From NCBI GenBank assembly GCA_021813505.1, contig JAKAKI010000019.1:1-56823 (forward strand): a stretch of 56,823 nucleotides of DNA. The letters are read 5' to 3'. Position 1 is the stretch's first letter. Each line of letters starts with the position of its first letter. Position numbers and translations under genes: made by a program. This document shows positions 16,180-25,414 of this stretch, one piece after another. This stretch comes from a bacterium. GTDB lineage: Bacteria; Zixibacteria; MSB-5A5; WJJR01. The notes beneath the pieces are model-generated. The model searched no databases. It was not told the DNA's origin and saw only the letters and a list, made by a program, of their open reading frames with translations.

Positions 16180-19062
16180 TCACCATGGCGGTGTTTGGCG
16201 CGTGCCCAACCCAGGACCGAGCAAGACGGCGTTGAGCAAGAGACGTTTGGTCCCGTGAAAGTACGAGCGGAAATAGGGCTGGTCGGCGAATAGAATGACT
16301 TGTCCCTTTCCCATAGATTCACGCGTCATAAAGGCCGTTTTCGCCCAGCGCTGCCGCGCCTCGGGCCAGAGCAGTCCTGCCAAACGCATGTCTCCGGCCT
16401 CGGCAATACGTGCCGTGACTTCGACTGGGTCCTTGGCCAGAAGGGCATGGGATGAATACAGCAAAGCGACTGTCTCAGACCGTGTGCTATCGGCGGACGG
16501 ATTGGCGACGCCGAAATTGAGCCAATGCTCGGGGTTCAGATTCAAACGGACGAGGACTCCTTGCGGACCGAAGTTCTGGGCCTTCTCATCGGCACGGCGC
16601 AGGGCGTCGATTTCGGGCTTTCCTCCTCCGCCGTCGGGTTTTGCCGACGCACCGGACTTCTCGCTGGATTTCCCCTGCCAGATGGCGGCGGTATCGACCG
16701 TCGCGGTGAATGCGGCCTGGCGCGTCACATACGCCGTGTCGTAATCGGCGAGCTTGTCCAACACACTGCCCTTCTCGCGGGCACCCGATATGCCGCTGGC
16801 TGAATCCGCGCAAAAGTATGCGGCATCGCCCACGGCGATCAGCGTCCCTCCCGCCTTAATCCAATCCTTGATCTTCTGCAGGCCACTCTGGCCGAGTTGC
16901 TCACGCAAAGCTTCGGCGCCGGCCCAGTACGAAGGAAGGATCAGGACATTGTAAGCGGACAGGTCGTAACGCTGCACACCGGTGATGTCGAGGAGCGACT
17001 CGCGAAGTCTCAACTCGTAATCGAGGAGGCGCCACATCACGCCGCAACTGGTGAAGTCGATTCCGGAGCCCATGAACAAGCCCACGCGGGGCATCTTCAG
17101 TGGTTCGAAGTAGTCCGATCCGAGATCGGGACCCTGGGAGGAGTATCCAGTGGAGACGCCGATGACGCGGGCGCCGGTCGATTGGACGATTTCGGCCAGC
17201 CTGGCCTGAAGATCATCCGGGTTTTGGGAACGGCGCAACAGGAGCGTACCAGCGGCATAGGGTATCCCGTTGTTTACAAACGGCTCATGTGATGCGCAGA
17301 CATGGAGCCCGGATTCCAGGATTCTGACCAGCGCATTCATGCTACGGTCATCGAGAGTCGGAATCAGAAAACCGAAGGTCGCGCCAGCGTTCTCGAGTTT
17401 GCCGACGGGAGCCGGGGGATCGGCCACGGTCTCTGTCATGGCTCCGGGACGCGTTGAGGTGTAGGTGATGTCCAGGTCATACGCCAGCGAGAGGGACCAG
17501 CCGGAGACCTCGTACAGTCTCGTGCCGTTGCCTTTTTCCAATGAGCGGCGTTCTTCCTGCAAAAACGCGGCCGGCAAGTGCGGATCGAACTCGAGAATCG
17601 CCTTGGCCAGTACGCCAAGAGGCTGATTGAGGGGGATCAGGTATGTTCCCACCGGGAATCGGCGCGAGGACCTCTCCCCGCCGCGTTCTTCGACGCTGGC
17701 GGAGAATTCCTGTGTGGCGCGTTGGACCCGCAGCCCCTGCCGCCTGACCGCCGAAAGGAATTCGAATTCACGGCCGGGATTGCCTCCTGGGGCCAGGATG
17801 AACGCTCCGTGGAGACTCTTGTCGGCGCCAGTGACTGCATCACGACGGAATTTCGCGTAGTCGGTGAGGAGTTCCGCTCGGTGATTCGCGGCGGTCGTCA
17901 GATTCGACAGGGAACTAACGGCCTGGTGCGCCACGGATTCGGTGAACGTGAGCGTCTTTCCATCGAAGCGTTTGACGCCGGAACCCTGGACACCCGCCTC
18001 TTCGTAGAGAATACCGACAGCACCGCTGAATTGCGGCCAAGTCGAGGCGTAGCCCGGATACCAATCCTCGTTCCAATCACCGGTGTAGTAACTCCACTTG
18101 CGCCGGTCGAATTCTGCGCCCTGATCCGCCGCAAAGACATGCGACCAGCGGCGGAGATTCGGTTCGATGTTCAGGTTGGTCGGCTCGCGTCCGGGAGAGA
18201 ACAGATACGAACTGAACGCGCCCATTTCGTGCGCATCGACTTTCAATTGTGGATTCCAATGGTTGAACGCGGCGACGCGGCCCTGGGTTTCCTTGAGGGC
18301 TACAGGCAGCCAGTCGCGATTCATATCGAACAGGTAGTGATTGGCGCGTCCCCACGGCCAAAAGCCATCGTGCTGCAGACTTTGGACATCGGTATTCTCG
18401 ACTTCTCCCGAGAGCATGAGCATCTGCGCGAGGAAGCGCTCGCGGCCATCGGGATTCTGTGTCGGGTCAATCAGGACAAGACAATTGTCGCGGATTTTCT
18501 TCACATTCGGATCATTCGCCGCCAGCAGGTAGTAGGCTGTCCACAATCCGGCGTCGACTCCGGAGAGTTCGTCGCCGTGAATCGAGTATCCCAGCCAGGC
18601 AATCAATGGCGATTTGTTGATGATGTCGTTGGCGCCGGGAATCGTCCCGTCGGCGGTGGGATTGGCAAGACGCTCGATATCAGTGCGGATCTTCTCGGCA
18701 TTCTTCATGTTCTCGTCGGAGCCGATCAGGAGGTAATACAGCGCCCGTCCCTCATAGGTCGCGCCAAATGCGTGCAATTCCGCTTTAGGTGACGCATCAT
18801 CGAGGGCGCGCAGATACCGGACCACCTCTTCGTAACGGACCGGACGCGAACCAAGCTCGAATCCGAGCACCGACGCCGCAGTTGGAATTGCAGGATCATA
18901 AGTCACGCCTGGGAAAAACGTCGCGACCGAGCCGCCATAGGTGTAGGGAACGGGGGCGGTCTCCGGTGTGGCAGCGGTGGCGATCCCGCCGGCACAGATC
19001 GAGACAACAGCGATGGATGCCAGCAGCAGCCGAATCCGAACGAGCGATACCGATCGATTCAT
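16180..19062 (-). CDS. secreted M14 zinc carboxypeptidase
   Basis: A 960-residue exported metallopeptidase. The signal peptide covers residues 1 to about 32 (ends GGIATAATP). The M14 domain has HGDE at about 162-165 (zinc His and Glu), then the NPDGRER motif and KVDAHEMG with the third zinc His near 277. The remaining 600 residues include a GATase-like region near the C-terminus (LIAVGDAAYF, VILFADQPYFR) typical of large bacterial M14 proteins. The ATG at 19062 has GGAGGAG nine bases upstream; a longer frame to 19212 lacks such support. It probably trims peptides in the periplasm or outside the cell, possibly for nutrition together with the M16 peptidase just upstream. Confidence 0.9.
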   Translation of the reverse strand: MNRSVSLVRIRLLLASIAVVSICAGGIATAATPETAPVPYTYGGSVATFFPGVTYDPAIPTAASVLGFELGSRPVRYEEVVRYLRALDDASPKAELHAFGATYEGRALYYLLIGSDENMKNAEKIRTDIERLANPTADGTIPGANDIINKSPLIAWLGYSIHGDELSGVDAGLWTAYYLLAANDPNVKKIRDNCLVLIDPTQNPDGRERFLAQMLMLSGEVENTDVQSLQHDGFWPWGRANHYLFDMNRDWLPVALKETQGRVAAFNHWNPQLKVDAHEMGAFSSYLFSPGREPTNLNIEPNLRRWSHVFAADQGAEFDRRKWSYYTGDWNEDWYPGYASTWPQFSGAVGILYEEAGVQGSGVKRFDGKTLTFTESVAHQAVSSLSNLTTAANHRAELLTDYAKFRRDAVTGADKSLHGAFILAPGGNPGREFEFLSAVRRQGLRVQRATQEFSASVEERGGERSSRRFPVGTYLIPLNQPLGVLAKAILEFDPHLPAAFLQEERRSLEKGNGTRLYEVSGWSLSLAYDLDITYTSTRPGAMTETVADPPAPVGKLENAGATFGFLIPTLDDRSMNALVRILESGLHVCASHEPFVNNGIPYAAGTLLLRRSQNPDDLQARLAEIVQSTGARVIGVSTGYSSQGPDLGSDYFEPLKMPRVGLFMGSGIDFTSCGVMWRLLDYELRLRESLLDITGVQRYDLSAYNVLILPSYWAGAEALREQLGQSGLQKIKDWIKAGGTLIAVGDAAYFCADSASGISGAREKGSVLDKLADYDTAYVTRQAAFTATVDTAAIWQGKSSEKSGASAKPDGGGGKPEIDALRRADEKAQNFGPQGVLVRLNLNPEHWLNFGVANPSADSTRSETVALLYSSHALLAKDPVEVTARIAEAGDMRLAGLLWPEARQRWAKTAFMTRESMGKGQVILFADQPYFRSYFHGTKRLLLNAVLLGPGLGTRQTPPW

Positions 19063-19211
19063 TGACCAACTCCTCCGTGAGCGAGTGTTGTGAGAGCACT
19101 TCACCGGTGCGTTTCGATCACCGGCTTGGGGAGGAATATCGCGCAAGTGAGGCGCCGGGGCAAAGGGATCGTTGGGTGGGAGGGGGGATCTGCGTGAGAG
19201 GTCCGAGTGCA

Positions 19212-19417
19212 AGCCCCGAAGGGGCGGCCTAATTCAGCCCAGGCCGAAGGCCTGGGTGAAGGCCTGGGTTTAACGGGCGGAGGTATTGGCCAAGTGTTAG
19301 AAAGATAATGCAAGCCTTCGCTCACAATCTTAGAACGCCCTTTCAGGGCTGAAGGTGTTTACGTTGGCGATTCCCAGGCCTTCGGCCTGGGCTGAATTAG
19401 GACGCCCCTTCGGGGCT
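19212..19417. repeat. paired 45-bp inverted repeats (REP/BIME-like)
   Basis: The arms at 19212-19256 and 19373-19417 are inverted copies with one mismatch, 116 bp apart. Each arm is itself two small palindromes: agccccgaaggggc-like and cccaggccttcggcctggg. This resembles a head-to-head pair of extragenic palindromes or a short MITE without a gene inside. Confidence 0.85.
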
Positions 19418-19424
19418 AGTGCCT

Positions 19425-19544
19425 GCGGCGACATGTCGCCGCACTCCAAAAGTCGCGGCGACTTCTTGCCTTACTCCACAATTCGCGGCGACTGGTTGAC
19501 GCGCTCCGATATTTGCTGCGAGTTGTTGAAGCGCCCAAAAAGGT
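19425..19544. repeat. four degenerate 30-bp tandem repeats
   Basis: The word gcggcg (gctgcg in the last) starts at 19425, 19455, 19485 and 19515, exactly 30 bp apart. The surrounding unit (gcggcgac...actccaa) has diverged between copies. It directly abuts the terminator of the M16 peptidase gene. Confidence 0.75.
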
Positions 19545-19546
19545 GC

Positions 19547-19573
19547 GGGGCGTTCCGATTGTTGGAACGCCCC
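19547..19573 (-). terminator. rho-independent terminator of the M16 peptidase gene
   Basis: Minus direction: 10-bp stem GGGGCGTTCC/GGAACGCCCC with a seven-base loop, then GCACCTTTTT (A-run at 19537-19541 on the plus strand). It lies about 30 bp beyond the stop codon. Confidence 0.85.
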
Positions 19574-19601
19574 GTGCGATGGTGCTACTGTTTAATGCAG
19601 A

Positions 19602-22334
19602 TTACAGACCGCCGGTTTCCAGATAGACGATGTCGCCGAGCTGGAGGTCTTTGATGCCGGCTTCGATCTTGGCGCGATCGCCGACGACCACGATCAGGAG
19701 CGCATCGGGATGCAGATGATCCTTGGCGGCTTTGGTCGCGGCCGCGCCGTCGATGGCGTTCACGCGCGAGACATAGGTCTTCCACTCATCGGCCGGGAGG
19801 TCGTACTGGTACATCTCCGCCAACTGGCCGGCGATGCTGCCCATGTTTTCGAATCCCTGCGGGAATCCCTTGACCATGTTGTTCTTGCTGTCGCGGAGCT
19901 CAGCGTCGGTCAGGGGACGCGCATTGCAGATGTCACGGATTTCCTTGACCATCTCGACGATGGTTTCTTTGGTGTTCTGCGTCTGCACCGGTGCGTAGCA
20001 GGCAAACGGCCCGACACCGCGGAGCGCCCGGAAGAATGATCCGGCGCCATAGGTGTAGCCCTTGTCCTCGCGCAGGTTCATGTTCACACGGCTCGTGAAC
20101 TGGCCACCCAGGGCGTTGTTCATCACATCGCACGCCGTGAAATCGGCTGCATTGCGGGTGATCCCCAGATTGCCAACCATCACGACGCTCTGCGCGGCAC
20201 CCGGCTTGTCGATCACACAGACCTTGGTCTTGGTGAGCGGCGCCGGCGCCGGTACCTCATGCTGTGCGACGGTGCCCGGCTGCCACGACTTGAACGCGTT
20301 TTCGAGCTTGGCCTTGGCGTCATTGAGAGTGATGTCGCCCACCATCACGATGGCGGCGTTGTTCGGGAAGAAATTCGCCTTGTAGTAGTTCACGAGATCG
20401 TCACGTGTGATGGCCTTGATCGAGCTCTCAGTGCCGGTGCCGGTGTAGGGCTGGCCGTACGGATGATCCGCACCGAAGAGCGTGCGCAGGTACATCTTGA
20501 ACGCCGACGTGAACGGCTCTTTGCCTTCCTGCTGGATGCGTCCCAGGTAGATCTTGCGCTGGCGCTCGAGTTCCTCCTGCGGGAACGTCGGATTGAGAAT
20601 GACATCGGCCATCAAGGCCAGCGCCGGATCGAAGTTCCGGGTCAGCACGTTGATCGAAACGTTGGAACCATCGAAGCTGCTGCGGGTCCCGAGATTGGCG
20701 CCCAGCCGTTTGGCTTCCTCGGCGACTTGCAGCGAGGAACGCGTCTTGGTCCCTTCATCAAGCAACTCGGCCGTGAGGGAGGCGGAACCGGGGCGATCCT
20801 TGGGATCGGCGGCCCACCCGCTCTTCAAAACCAGATTGGCCTGCACCAAAGGCAGCTTGTGATCTTCGACCAGAAGCAGGTCGAGTCCGTTGGAGAGCTT
20901 GGCCTTCTGGATAGACGGTGGAGTGAAGGACGGCTCGGCAGCGGCCTGTGGTTCCTTGGAAAGATCCACATCGGACTTCGTGGCGGCGAGCGTACCCTGC
21001 GGAACGATATGCAGGATCACCCGCTTGTTCAGATCGATGTACTGCTTGATGTAGCGCTGCACGTCGGCTACTGTCGCTTTGGTGTAGCGTTCCATGTCCC
21101 ACTGGAATCTGTCGGGATTGCCGAACATGGTGTTGTATTCATTGAGCTTGTCGGCCCGGCCGCCAAACCCGCCGACGGGCTGGAGGCCGCGGACGAAGCG
21201 GGCTTCCCATGCCGTCTGGGCCTGCTGTAGCTCGGCCTGGGTGATCCCGGAGGTGATAACCTTCTGCAACTCGGCGTCGACAGCTTTCTCGAGTTCGGCC
21301 AGGGTGCGTCCCTCTTTCGCCGTAACGACGACATTGAACGTGCCACCCAACTCACCGGAGTTCTGGTAAGCACTCACGTCTTGAGCGATCTGCTGATCAT
21401 AGACGAGCGCCTTGTAGAGACGGGAGGTCTTGCCGGATGTGAGGGCGTTGGCGAGAAGGTCAAACTCCGCATCGCCGGGGGCGTAATAGGCGGAGCTGGG
21501 CCAGGCGTAGTAGAGTCTCGGCAGATTGACGTTGTCCTCCGCGACCGAACGCTTCACGCCATCGAGCAGGGGAACCCACCCGGACAAACGGTCAATGGCT
21601 GGTCCCGGCGGAATCGTCCCGAAGTACTTTTCGATCATCTTCTTGGCGGTTGCGGGATCAAAATCACCGGCGACGCACAGTGACGCGTTGTTGGGCGCGT
21701 AGTACATCTTGAAGAATTCCGACACGTCTGCGATCGAGGCCGCCGACAAGTCCTCCATGCTGCCGATGACCGGCCAGGAGTATGGATGATTCGGGGGATA
21801 CATCAGGCTCCCCATAATATCCTCGGCTTTGCCGTACGGCTCATTGTCGAGACCCTGCCGGCGCTCATTCTTGACCACATCGCGCTGATTGTCGAGCTTC
21901 TGCTGGGTCATGGCCGGGACCAGATATCCCATCCGGTCGGATTCCAGCCAGAGTGCCAGTTCCAGGTAATTGCTGGGGACGTTCTCCCAGTAATTGGTGC
22001 GGTCAGGCGATGTCGAGCCATTCAGGTTCCCGCCTATCTTCTCCAGCGGGGCGAAGTAGTCGGAATCGTGATGCTGCGATCCCTGGAACATCATGTGCTC
22101 GAACAGATGCGCAAAGCCGGTGCGGCCACGCTTCTCGTTCTTGGAGCCCACGTGGTACCACACGTTGACGGCAACTATCGGGATCGAATGATCCTCATGG
22201 AGAATCACGTCAAGCCCATTGGGCAAGGTGTACTTTTCGTACTTGATCGGTGGCAGCGTCTGAGCTGTTCCGGCGGTGGCGCAAAGACCCACCACAATGA
22301 ACGCCAAGACACTGGCCGTCAGCAAACGTCTCAT
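19602..22334 (-). CDS. secreted two-domain M16 (insulinase/pitrilysin) peptidase
   Basis: A 910-residue exported zinc peptidase. The signal peptide covers residues 1-24 (ends AGTAQ). The active-site motif HxxEH is HLFEH at 76-80. The downstream zinc Glu is expected near NERRQGLDNEP (about 150-160). The second half (from about residue 460, KLSNGLDLLLVEDH) is a second M16 module without HxxEH, the usual inactive partner that closes over the substrate. The GGAGAGGAGC before the ATG supports the start. It ends in a clear terminator. It probably degrades peptides in the periplasm; upstream of M14, it may belong to the same nutritional or quality-control set. Confidence 0.94.
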   Translation of the reverse strand: MRRLLTASVLAFIVVGLCATAGTAQTLPPIKYEKYTLPNGLDVILHEDHSIPIVAVNVWYHVGSKNEKRGRTGFAHLFEHMMFQGSQHHDSDYFAPLEKIGGNLNGSTSPDRTNYWENVPSNYLELALWLESDRMGYLVPAMTQQKLDNQRDVVKNERRQGLDNEPYGKAEDIMGSLMYPPNHPYSWPVIGSMEDLSAASIADVSEFFKMYYAPNNASLCVAGDFDPATAKKMIEKYFGTIPPGPAIDRLSGWVPLLDGVKRSVAEDNVNLPRLYYAWPSSAYYAPGDAEFDLLANALTSGKTSRLYKALVYDQQIAQDVSAYQNSGELGGTFNVVVTAKEGRTLAELEKAVDAELQKVITSGITQAELQQAQTAWEARFVRGLQPVGGFGGRADKLNEYNTMFGNPDRFQWDMERYTKATVADVQRYIKQYIDLNKRVILHIVPQGTLAATKSDVDLSKEPQAAAEPSFTPPSIQKAKLSNGLDLLLVEDHKLPLVQANLVLKSGWAADPKDRPGSASLTAELLDEGTKTRSSLQVAEEAKRLGANLGTRSSFDGSNVSINVLTRNFDPALALMADVILNPTFPQEELERQRKIYLGRIQQEGKEPFTSAFKMYLRTLFGADHPYGQPYTGTGTESSIKAITRDDLVNYYKANFFPNNAAIVMVGDITLNDAKAKLENAFKSWQPGTVAQHEVPAPAPLTKTKVCVIDKPGAAQSVVMVGNLGITRNAADFTACDVMNNALGGQFTSRVNMNLREDKGYTYGAGSFFRALRGVGPFACYAPVQTQNTKETIVEMVKEIRDICNARPLTDAELRDSKNNMVKGFPQGFENMGSIAGQLAEMYQYDLPADEWKTYVSRVNAIDGAAATKAAKDHLHPDALLIVVVGDRAKIEAGIKDLQLGDIVYLETGGL

Positions 22335-22631
22335 GCTCCTCTCCTTCCCTGTGAATAGAAACTGGTTACTGCGTTAGAATCCGATTCTAAACCCGTCCGT
22401 CGCGGATGGGGAGTCTGGAGTATACCGAAATCCGAGTGCGAATGCGAGTACCAGATTCGCCGAAGCCCCATATGCGTTAACTTTATCCGCTACTAAAGGT
22501 TATGACGCGATTGCACACCCATTTCGTCGTCGCAACGCGATCCTGCTCGGTTTCGTGCCGCGGGGGCGGTGGGCAGAGCGCACCCCACAGGGTCCACCTT
22601 CTTCAAGCACGCTGATAGATTCCGGCGTCGT

Positions 22632-23480
22632 TCACTTGCCGTTGGCACGCCAGTAGGCCTGAATGTGGTGCCAGGCTTCTTTCGCGGTCTCGGCATACCG
22701 GAACAGGTCGGTGTCGTCGGGATCAATGACGCCCTCATTGACGAGTCCTTCGAAGTCGATGACACTGTTCCAAAATTCGCGGCCCATAAGGACGATGGGC
22801 AAGCGCTTGACCTTGTGGGTCTGAACGAGGGTGAGCGCCTCGAATAATTCGTCCATGGTGCCGTAGCCGCCGGGGAATGCGACCAGGGCCTTGGCGCGCA
22901 TCATGAAGTGCAACTTGCGAATGGCGAAGTAGTGGAATTGAAAGCAAAGTTCGGGTGTAATGTAGCTGTTGGGCTGTTGCTCCATGGGGAGCGTGATGTT
23001 GAAACCAATACTCTTGGCGCCGGTTTCGAAGGCGCCACGGTTGGCAGCCTCCATAACACCGGGGCCCCCGCCGGTCACCACCACATACTCGTATCCGTCT
23101 TTCCCTCGTCCCGCCTCCGAAACCAGACGCCCAAACGTACGGGCCTCATCGTAATACTTGGATTTTGCCAGAATGTTGCGGGCAATTTCCAGCCGCCGGG
23201 CACGCTGCGGGTCGCGGGGATGCTCGGCGACCTCTTTCTCCAACTCCGCCACCCGGTTTCGCGCGGCCTCCGAGGGCAGAATGCGGGTCCCGCCAAAGAC
23301 GACGACGGTCGAATGGATGCCCTGTTCCGCAAGTGTCAATTCCGGTTTGAGCAGCTCCAATTGCAGCCGGACCGGTCGGCACTCGGGACGGTTGAGGAAA
23401 TCGACATCCTCGTAAGCCTTGGTGTATGACGGGGAGTTTTCCCACCAGCGGGATTCGTGCGGTGTTGGTGCGTCAATCAT
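22632..23480 (-). CDS. LOG-family (TIGR00730-type) nucleoside-monophosphate phosphoribohydrolase-like protein
   Basis: A 282-residue Rossmann-fold protein of the family once annotated as lysine decarboxylase. GGGPGVME (137-144) and PGGYGTMDE (203-211) are the two family signatures that bind the nucleotide and carry out ribose-base hydrolysis in characterised LOG proteins. The N-terminal extension of about 55 residues is longer than in the shortest members but usual for this subgroup. AAAGGACC precedes the ATG. The gap downstream to the M16 gene (297 bp) shows no gene. The physiological substrate (AMP or another NMP) is inferred from the family. Confidence 0.88.
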   Translation of the reverse strand: MIDAPTPHESRWWENSPSYTKAYEDVDFLNRPECRPVRLQLELLKPELTLAEQGIHSTVVVFGGTRILPSEAARNRVAELEKEVAEHPRDPQRARRLEIARNILAKSKYYDEARTFGRLVSEAGRGKDGYEYVVVTGGGPGVMEAANRGAFETGAKSIGFNITLPMEQQPNSYITPELCFQFHYFAIRKLHFMMRAKALVAFPGGYGTMDELFEALTLVQTHKVKRLPIVLMGREFWNSVIDFEGLVNEGVIDPDDTDLFRYAETAKEAWHHIQAYWRANGK

Positions 23481-23527
23481 TGGGGGTCCTTTGGGTTACG
23501 TTCGCAGAGACTAATAAAACTGGATTT

Positions 23528-23601
23528 GGGAGGGAGGGTGAGGCTCCTGCCGAGCCTTGTTCCCGCGCGGAAAGAAGGCTCGGCAGGAGCCTCGCCCTCC
23601 C
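23528..23601. repeat. long inverted repeat (GGCTCGGCAGGAGCC family)
   Basis: The arms gaggctcctgccgagcctt and aaggctcggcaggagcctc, with flanking g/c runs, enclose a short variable loop. The same family is inserted in frame in the helicase gene around 7896-8007. Here it lies between the LOG and metallo-hydrolase genes. Confidence 0.85.
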
Positions 23602-23652
23602 AAGTTGCGGCCGTGGTGATTCCTTTCGCATTCATCTTCGTTTTCAGGCAAC

Positions 23653-25038
23653 TCACAATTGGAACTCGTCGCCGAGATTGGGGATGACGGCTTTGAAGCC
23701 GCGCTCTTTTTGGACGCGGGCGGCCATGGCGGCAGCGGGACCTGGCTCACCGTGAGTGATGAATGTGGTCGTGGGCGCCTTTTCAAGGGCACCGAGCCAG
23801 CGCATCAACTCGGTGTAATCGGCGTGGCCGGAGAGACCACCGACATCGACGACCTCCGCGCGGACAGTGTGCATTTCACCATGGAATCGCAGCAGCTTCT
23901 TGCCATCGAGCAGATCACGCCCACGCGTCCCTGCCGCCTGGAAGCCAACCAGCGCGATGATGTTGCGGGCATCGCCCATGCGCTGCATCAGGTGATGCAG
24001 AACCCGGCCGCCGGTGAGCATCCCGCCGGAGGAAATGATCACGCGTGGCCCCTCGAGCTTGTTGATCGCCATCGACTGTTCCCGCGTGCGATGGTACGTG
24101 ATGTTCTTTGCATGCAACGCGCAGTCGGCGTCGCCAAGGCGGGACACTTCGATGCGATGCCATTTCTCGAACTGGCAATAGATGTCGGTGACATTGACGG
24201 CCATCGGGCTGTCGACATGGACTGGCACACGCGGGATGCGGCCCTGTTCCTCGAGTTCGCGCAGAATCAGCACCAATTGCTGCGTGCGGCCGACGGCAAA
24301 TGCGGGAATCAAAAGTACGCCCCGGGTCTCGACGATCTTATGCACGAGAGCGGCGATCGATTCGTACGGGTCGGCCACGTCATGCACCCGATCGCCATAG
24401 GTGGATTCCAAGACGAGATAGTCTGCCGCCAGGGGCGATTCGGGATCGCGCACCAAGGGAGCGTTATAGCGGCCGATATCGCCGCCAAAGTATATGGTTT
24501 TCGTTTGGGCGTCTTCGCGAACAGTCAGCAGAACCGAGCAGGCACCGAGGATGTGCCCCACCGGACGCAGGCGAAATGACAGGCGTGGTGTCAGTGGAAT
24601 GTCCTGCGCAAACGGCACCGGCCTGACCAGACGGCTGACCGCACGGGCATCGTCCTGTGTAAACAGCGGCAAGGCCGGTTTGTGGCGGGTCTTCCCCTCT
24701 TTGTTCAGGTAGTAGGCATCTTCTTCCTGCAAATGCGCGGCGTCCAGAAGAAGAATCTCCATCATCCGGGCGGTCGGCTCGGAGCAGAGAATCTCGCCGC
24801 GGAATCCACGCCGGAAGAGGCGCGGCAGGTAACCGATGTGGTCAATGTGGCAATGGGTGAGAACGATCCACGGAATTTTGTGTGCATCGAATGGCGGCGA
24901 GTCCCAGTTGCGCAACCGTAACTCTTTTAGACCCTGAAAGAGGCCGCAGTCGATTAACACCGAATCGTCGGCGACGCGAACGAGATACTTTGAGCCAGTG
25001 ACAGTCTGGGCGGCGCCATGGAAGGAAAGTGCGATCAT
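23653..25038 (-). CDS. beta-CASP metallo-beta-lactamase-fold RNA hydrolase
   Basis: A 461-residue protein of the MBL-fold RNA metallo-hydrolase family (CPSF-100/Ysh1-like). HCHIDH at 62-67 is the HxHxDH zinc motif and SGHADY near the C-terminus is a conserved beta-CASP motif. The beta-CASP insert holds PVHVDSPMAVNVTDIY and VIISSGGMLTGGR. The start at 25038 (MIALSFHGAAQTVTGS) is chosen because GGGGAG lies six bases upstream and the family begins this way; the frame runs open far upstream without signals. Likely an endo- or exoribonuclease in RNA processing. Confidence 0.92.
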   Translation of the reverse strand: MIALSFHGAAQTVTGSKYLVRVADDSVLIDCGLFQGLKELRLRNWDSPPFDAHKIPWIVLTHCHIDHIGYLPRLFRRGFRGEILCSEPTARMMEILLLDAAHLQEEDAYYLNKEGKTRHKPALPLFTQDDARAVSRLVRPVPFAQDIPLTPRLSFRLRPVGHILGACSVLLTVREDAQTKTIYFGGDIGRYNAPLVRDPESPLAADYLVLESTYGDRVHDVADPYESIAALVHKIVETRGVLLIPAFAVGRTQQLVLILRELEEQGRIPRVPVHVDSPMAVNVTDIYCQFEKWHRIEVSRLGDADCALHAKNITYHRTREQSMAINKLEGPRVIISSGGMLTGGRVLHHLMQRMGDARNIIALVGFQAAGTRGRDLLDGKKLLRFHGEMHTVRAEVVDVGGLSGHADYTELMRWLGALEKAPTTTFITHGEPGPAAAMAARVQKERGFKAVIPNLGDEFQL

Positions 25039-25189
25039 TGACATCTCCCCGCGGCAAGGCGATTCGGCCTTTCCATCGGAATCCGGATGATACCATGTTC
25101 CTGCGCCGGCGACCAGACGAATGATCGTCCCCTTGATGACGGGGATATGGTCAAACCCGCCTTTGAGTTTTTCATGATCGCATTTTCCC

Positions 25190-25219
25190 TTGACACGGCG
25201 CGAAGCGTTCTGCAATAAT
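25190..25219 (+). promoter_or_regulatory. candidate sigma-70 promoter of the lipoprotein gene
   Basis: TTGACA (25190-25195), 18 bp, AATAAT (25214-25219). It lies about 195 bp before the lipoprotein ATG. The rest of the gap between the divergent metallo-hydrolase and lipoprotein genes (25039-25414) shows no gene. Confidence 0.5.
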
Positions 25220-25414
25220 GACACTTGAATAGTAAGTGACGGCAGACCTCGGTCAAAAGTGGCGCAAGGCCATCGCGCATCGTCGTTGCTCGTGCCCGTT
25301 CGATGACCCCGCCCAAAAGGTCGTGGAGTCGACGGCTGGTATCTCTGTGCATTCCCATTTGTGGAGCACAGCGGTGCTGCTGGCATCTGTTCACCAGTTC
25401 GAAAGGAGCCCGAC

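Noticed and set aside
22490-22631. Possible remnant gene or repeat between the M16 and LOG genes
   Set aside because: The open frame is a shadow of the LOG gene and the rest has no hairpin, promoter or motif that I could support.
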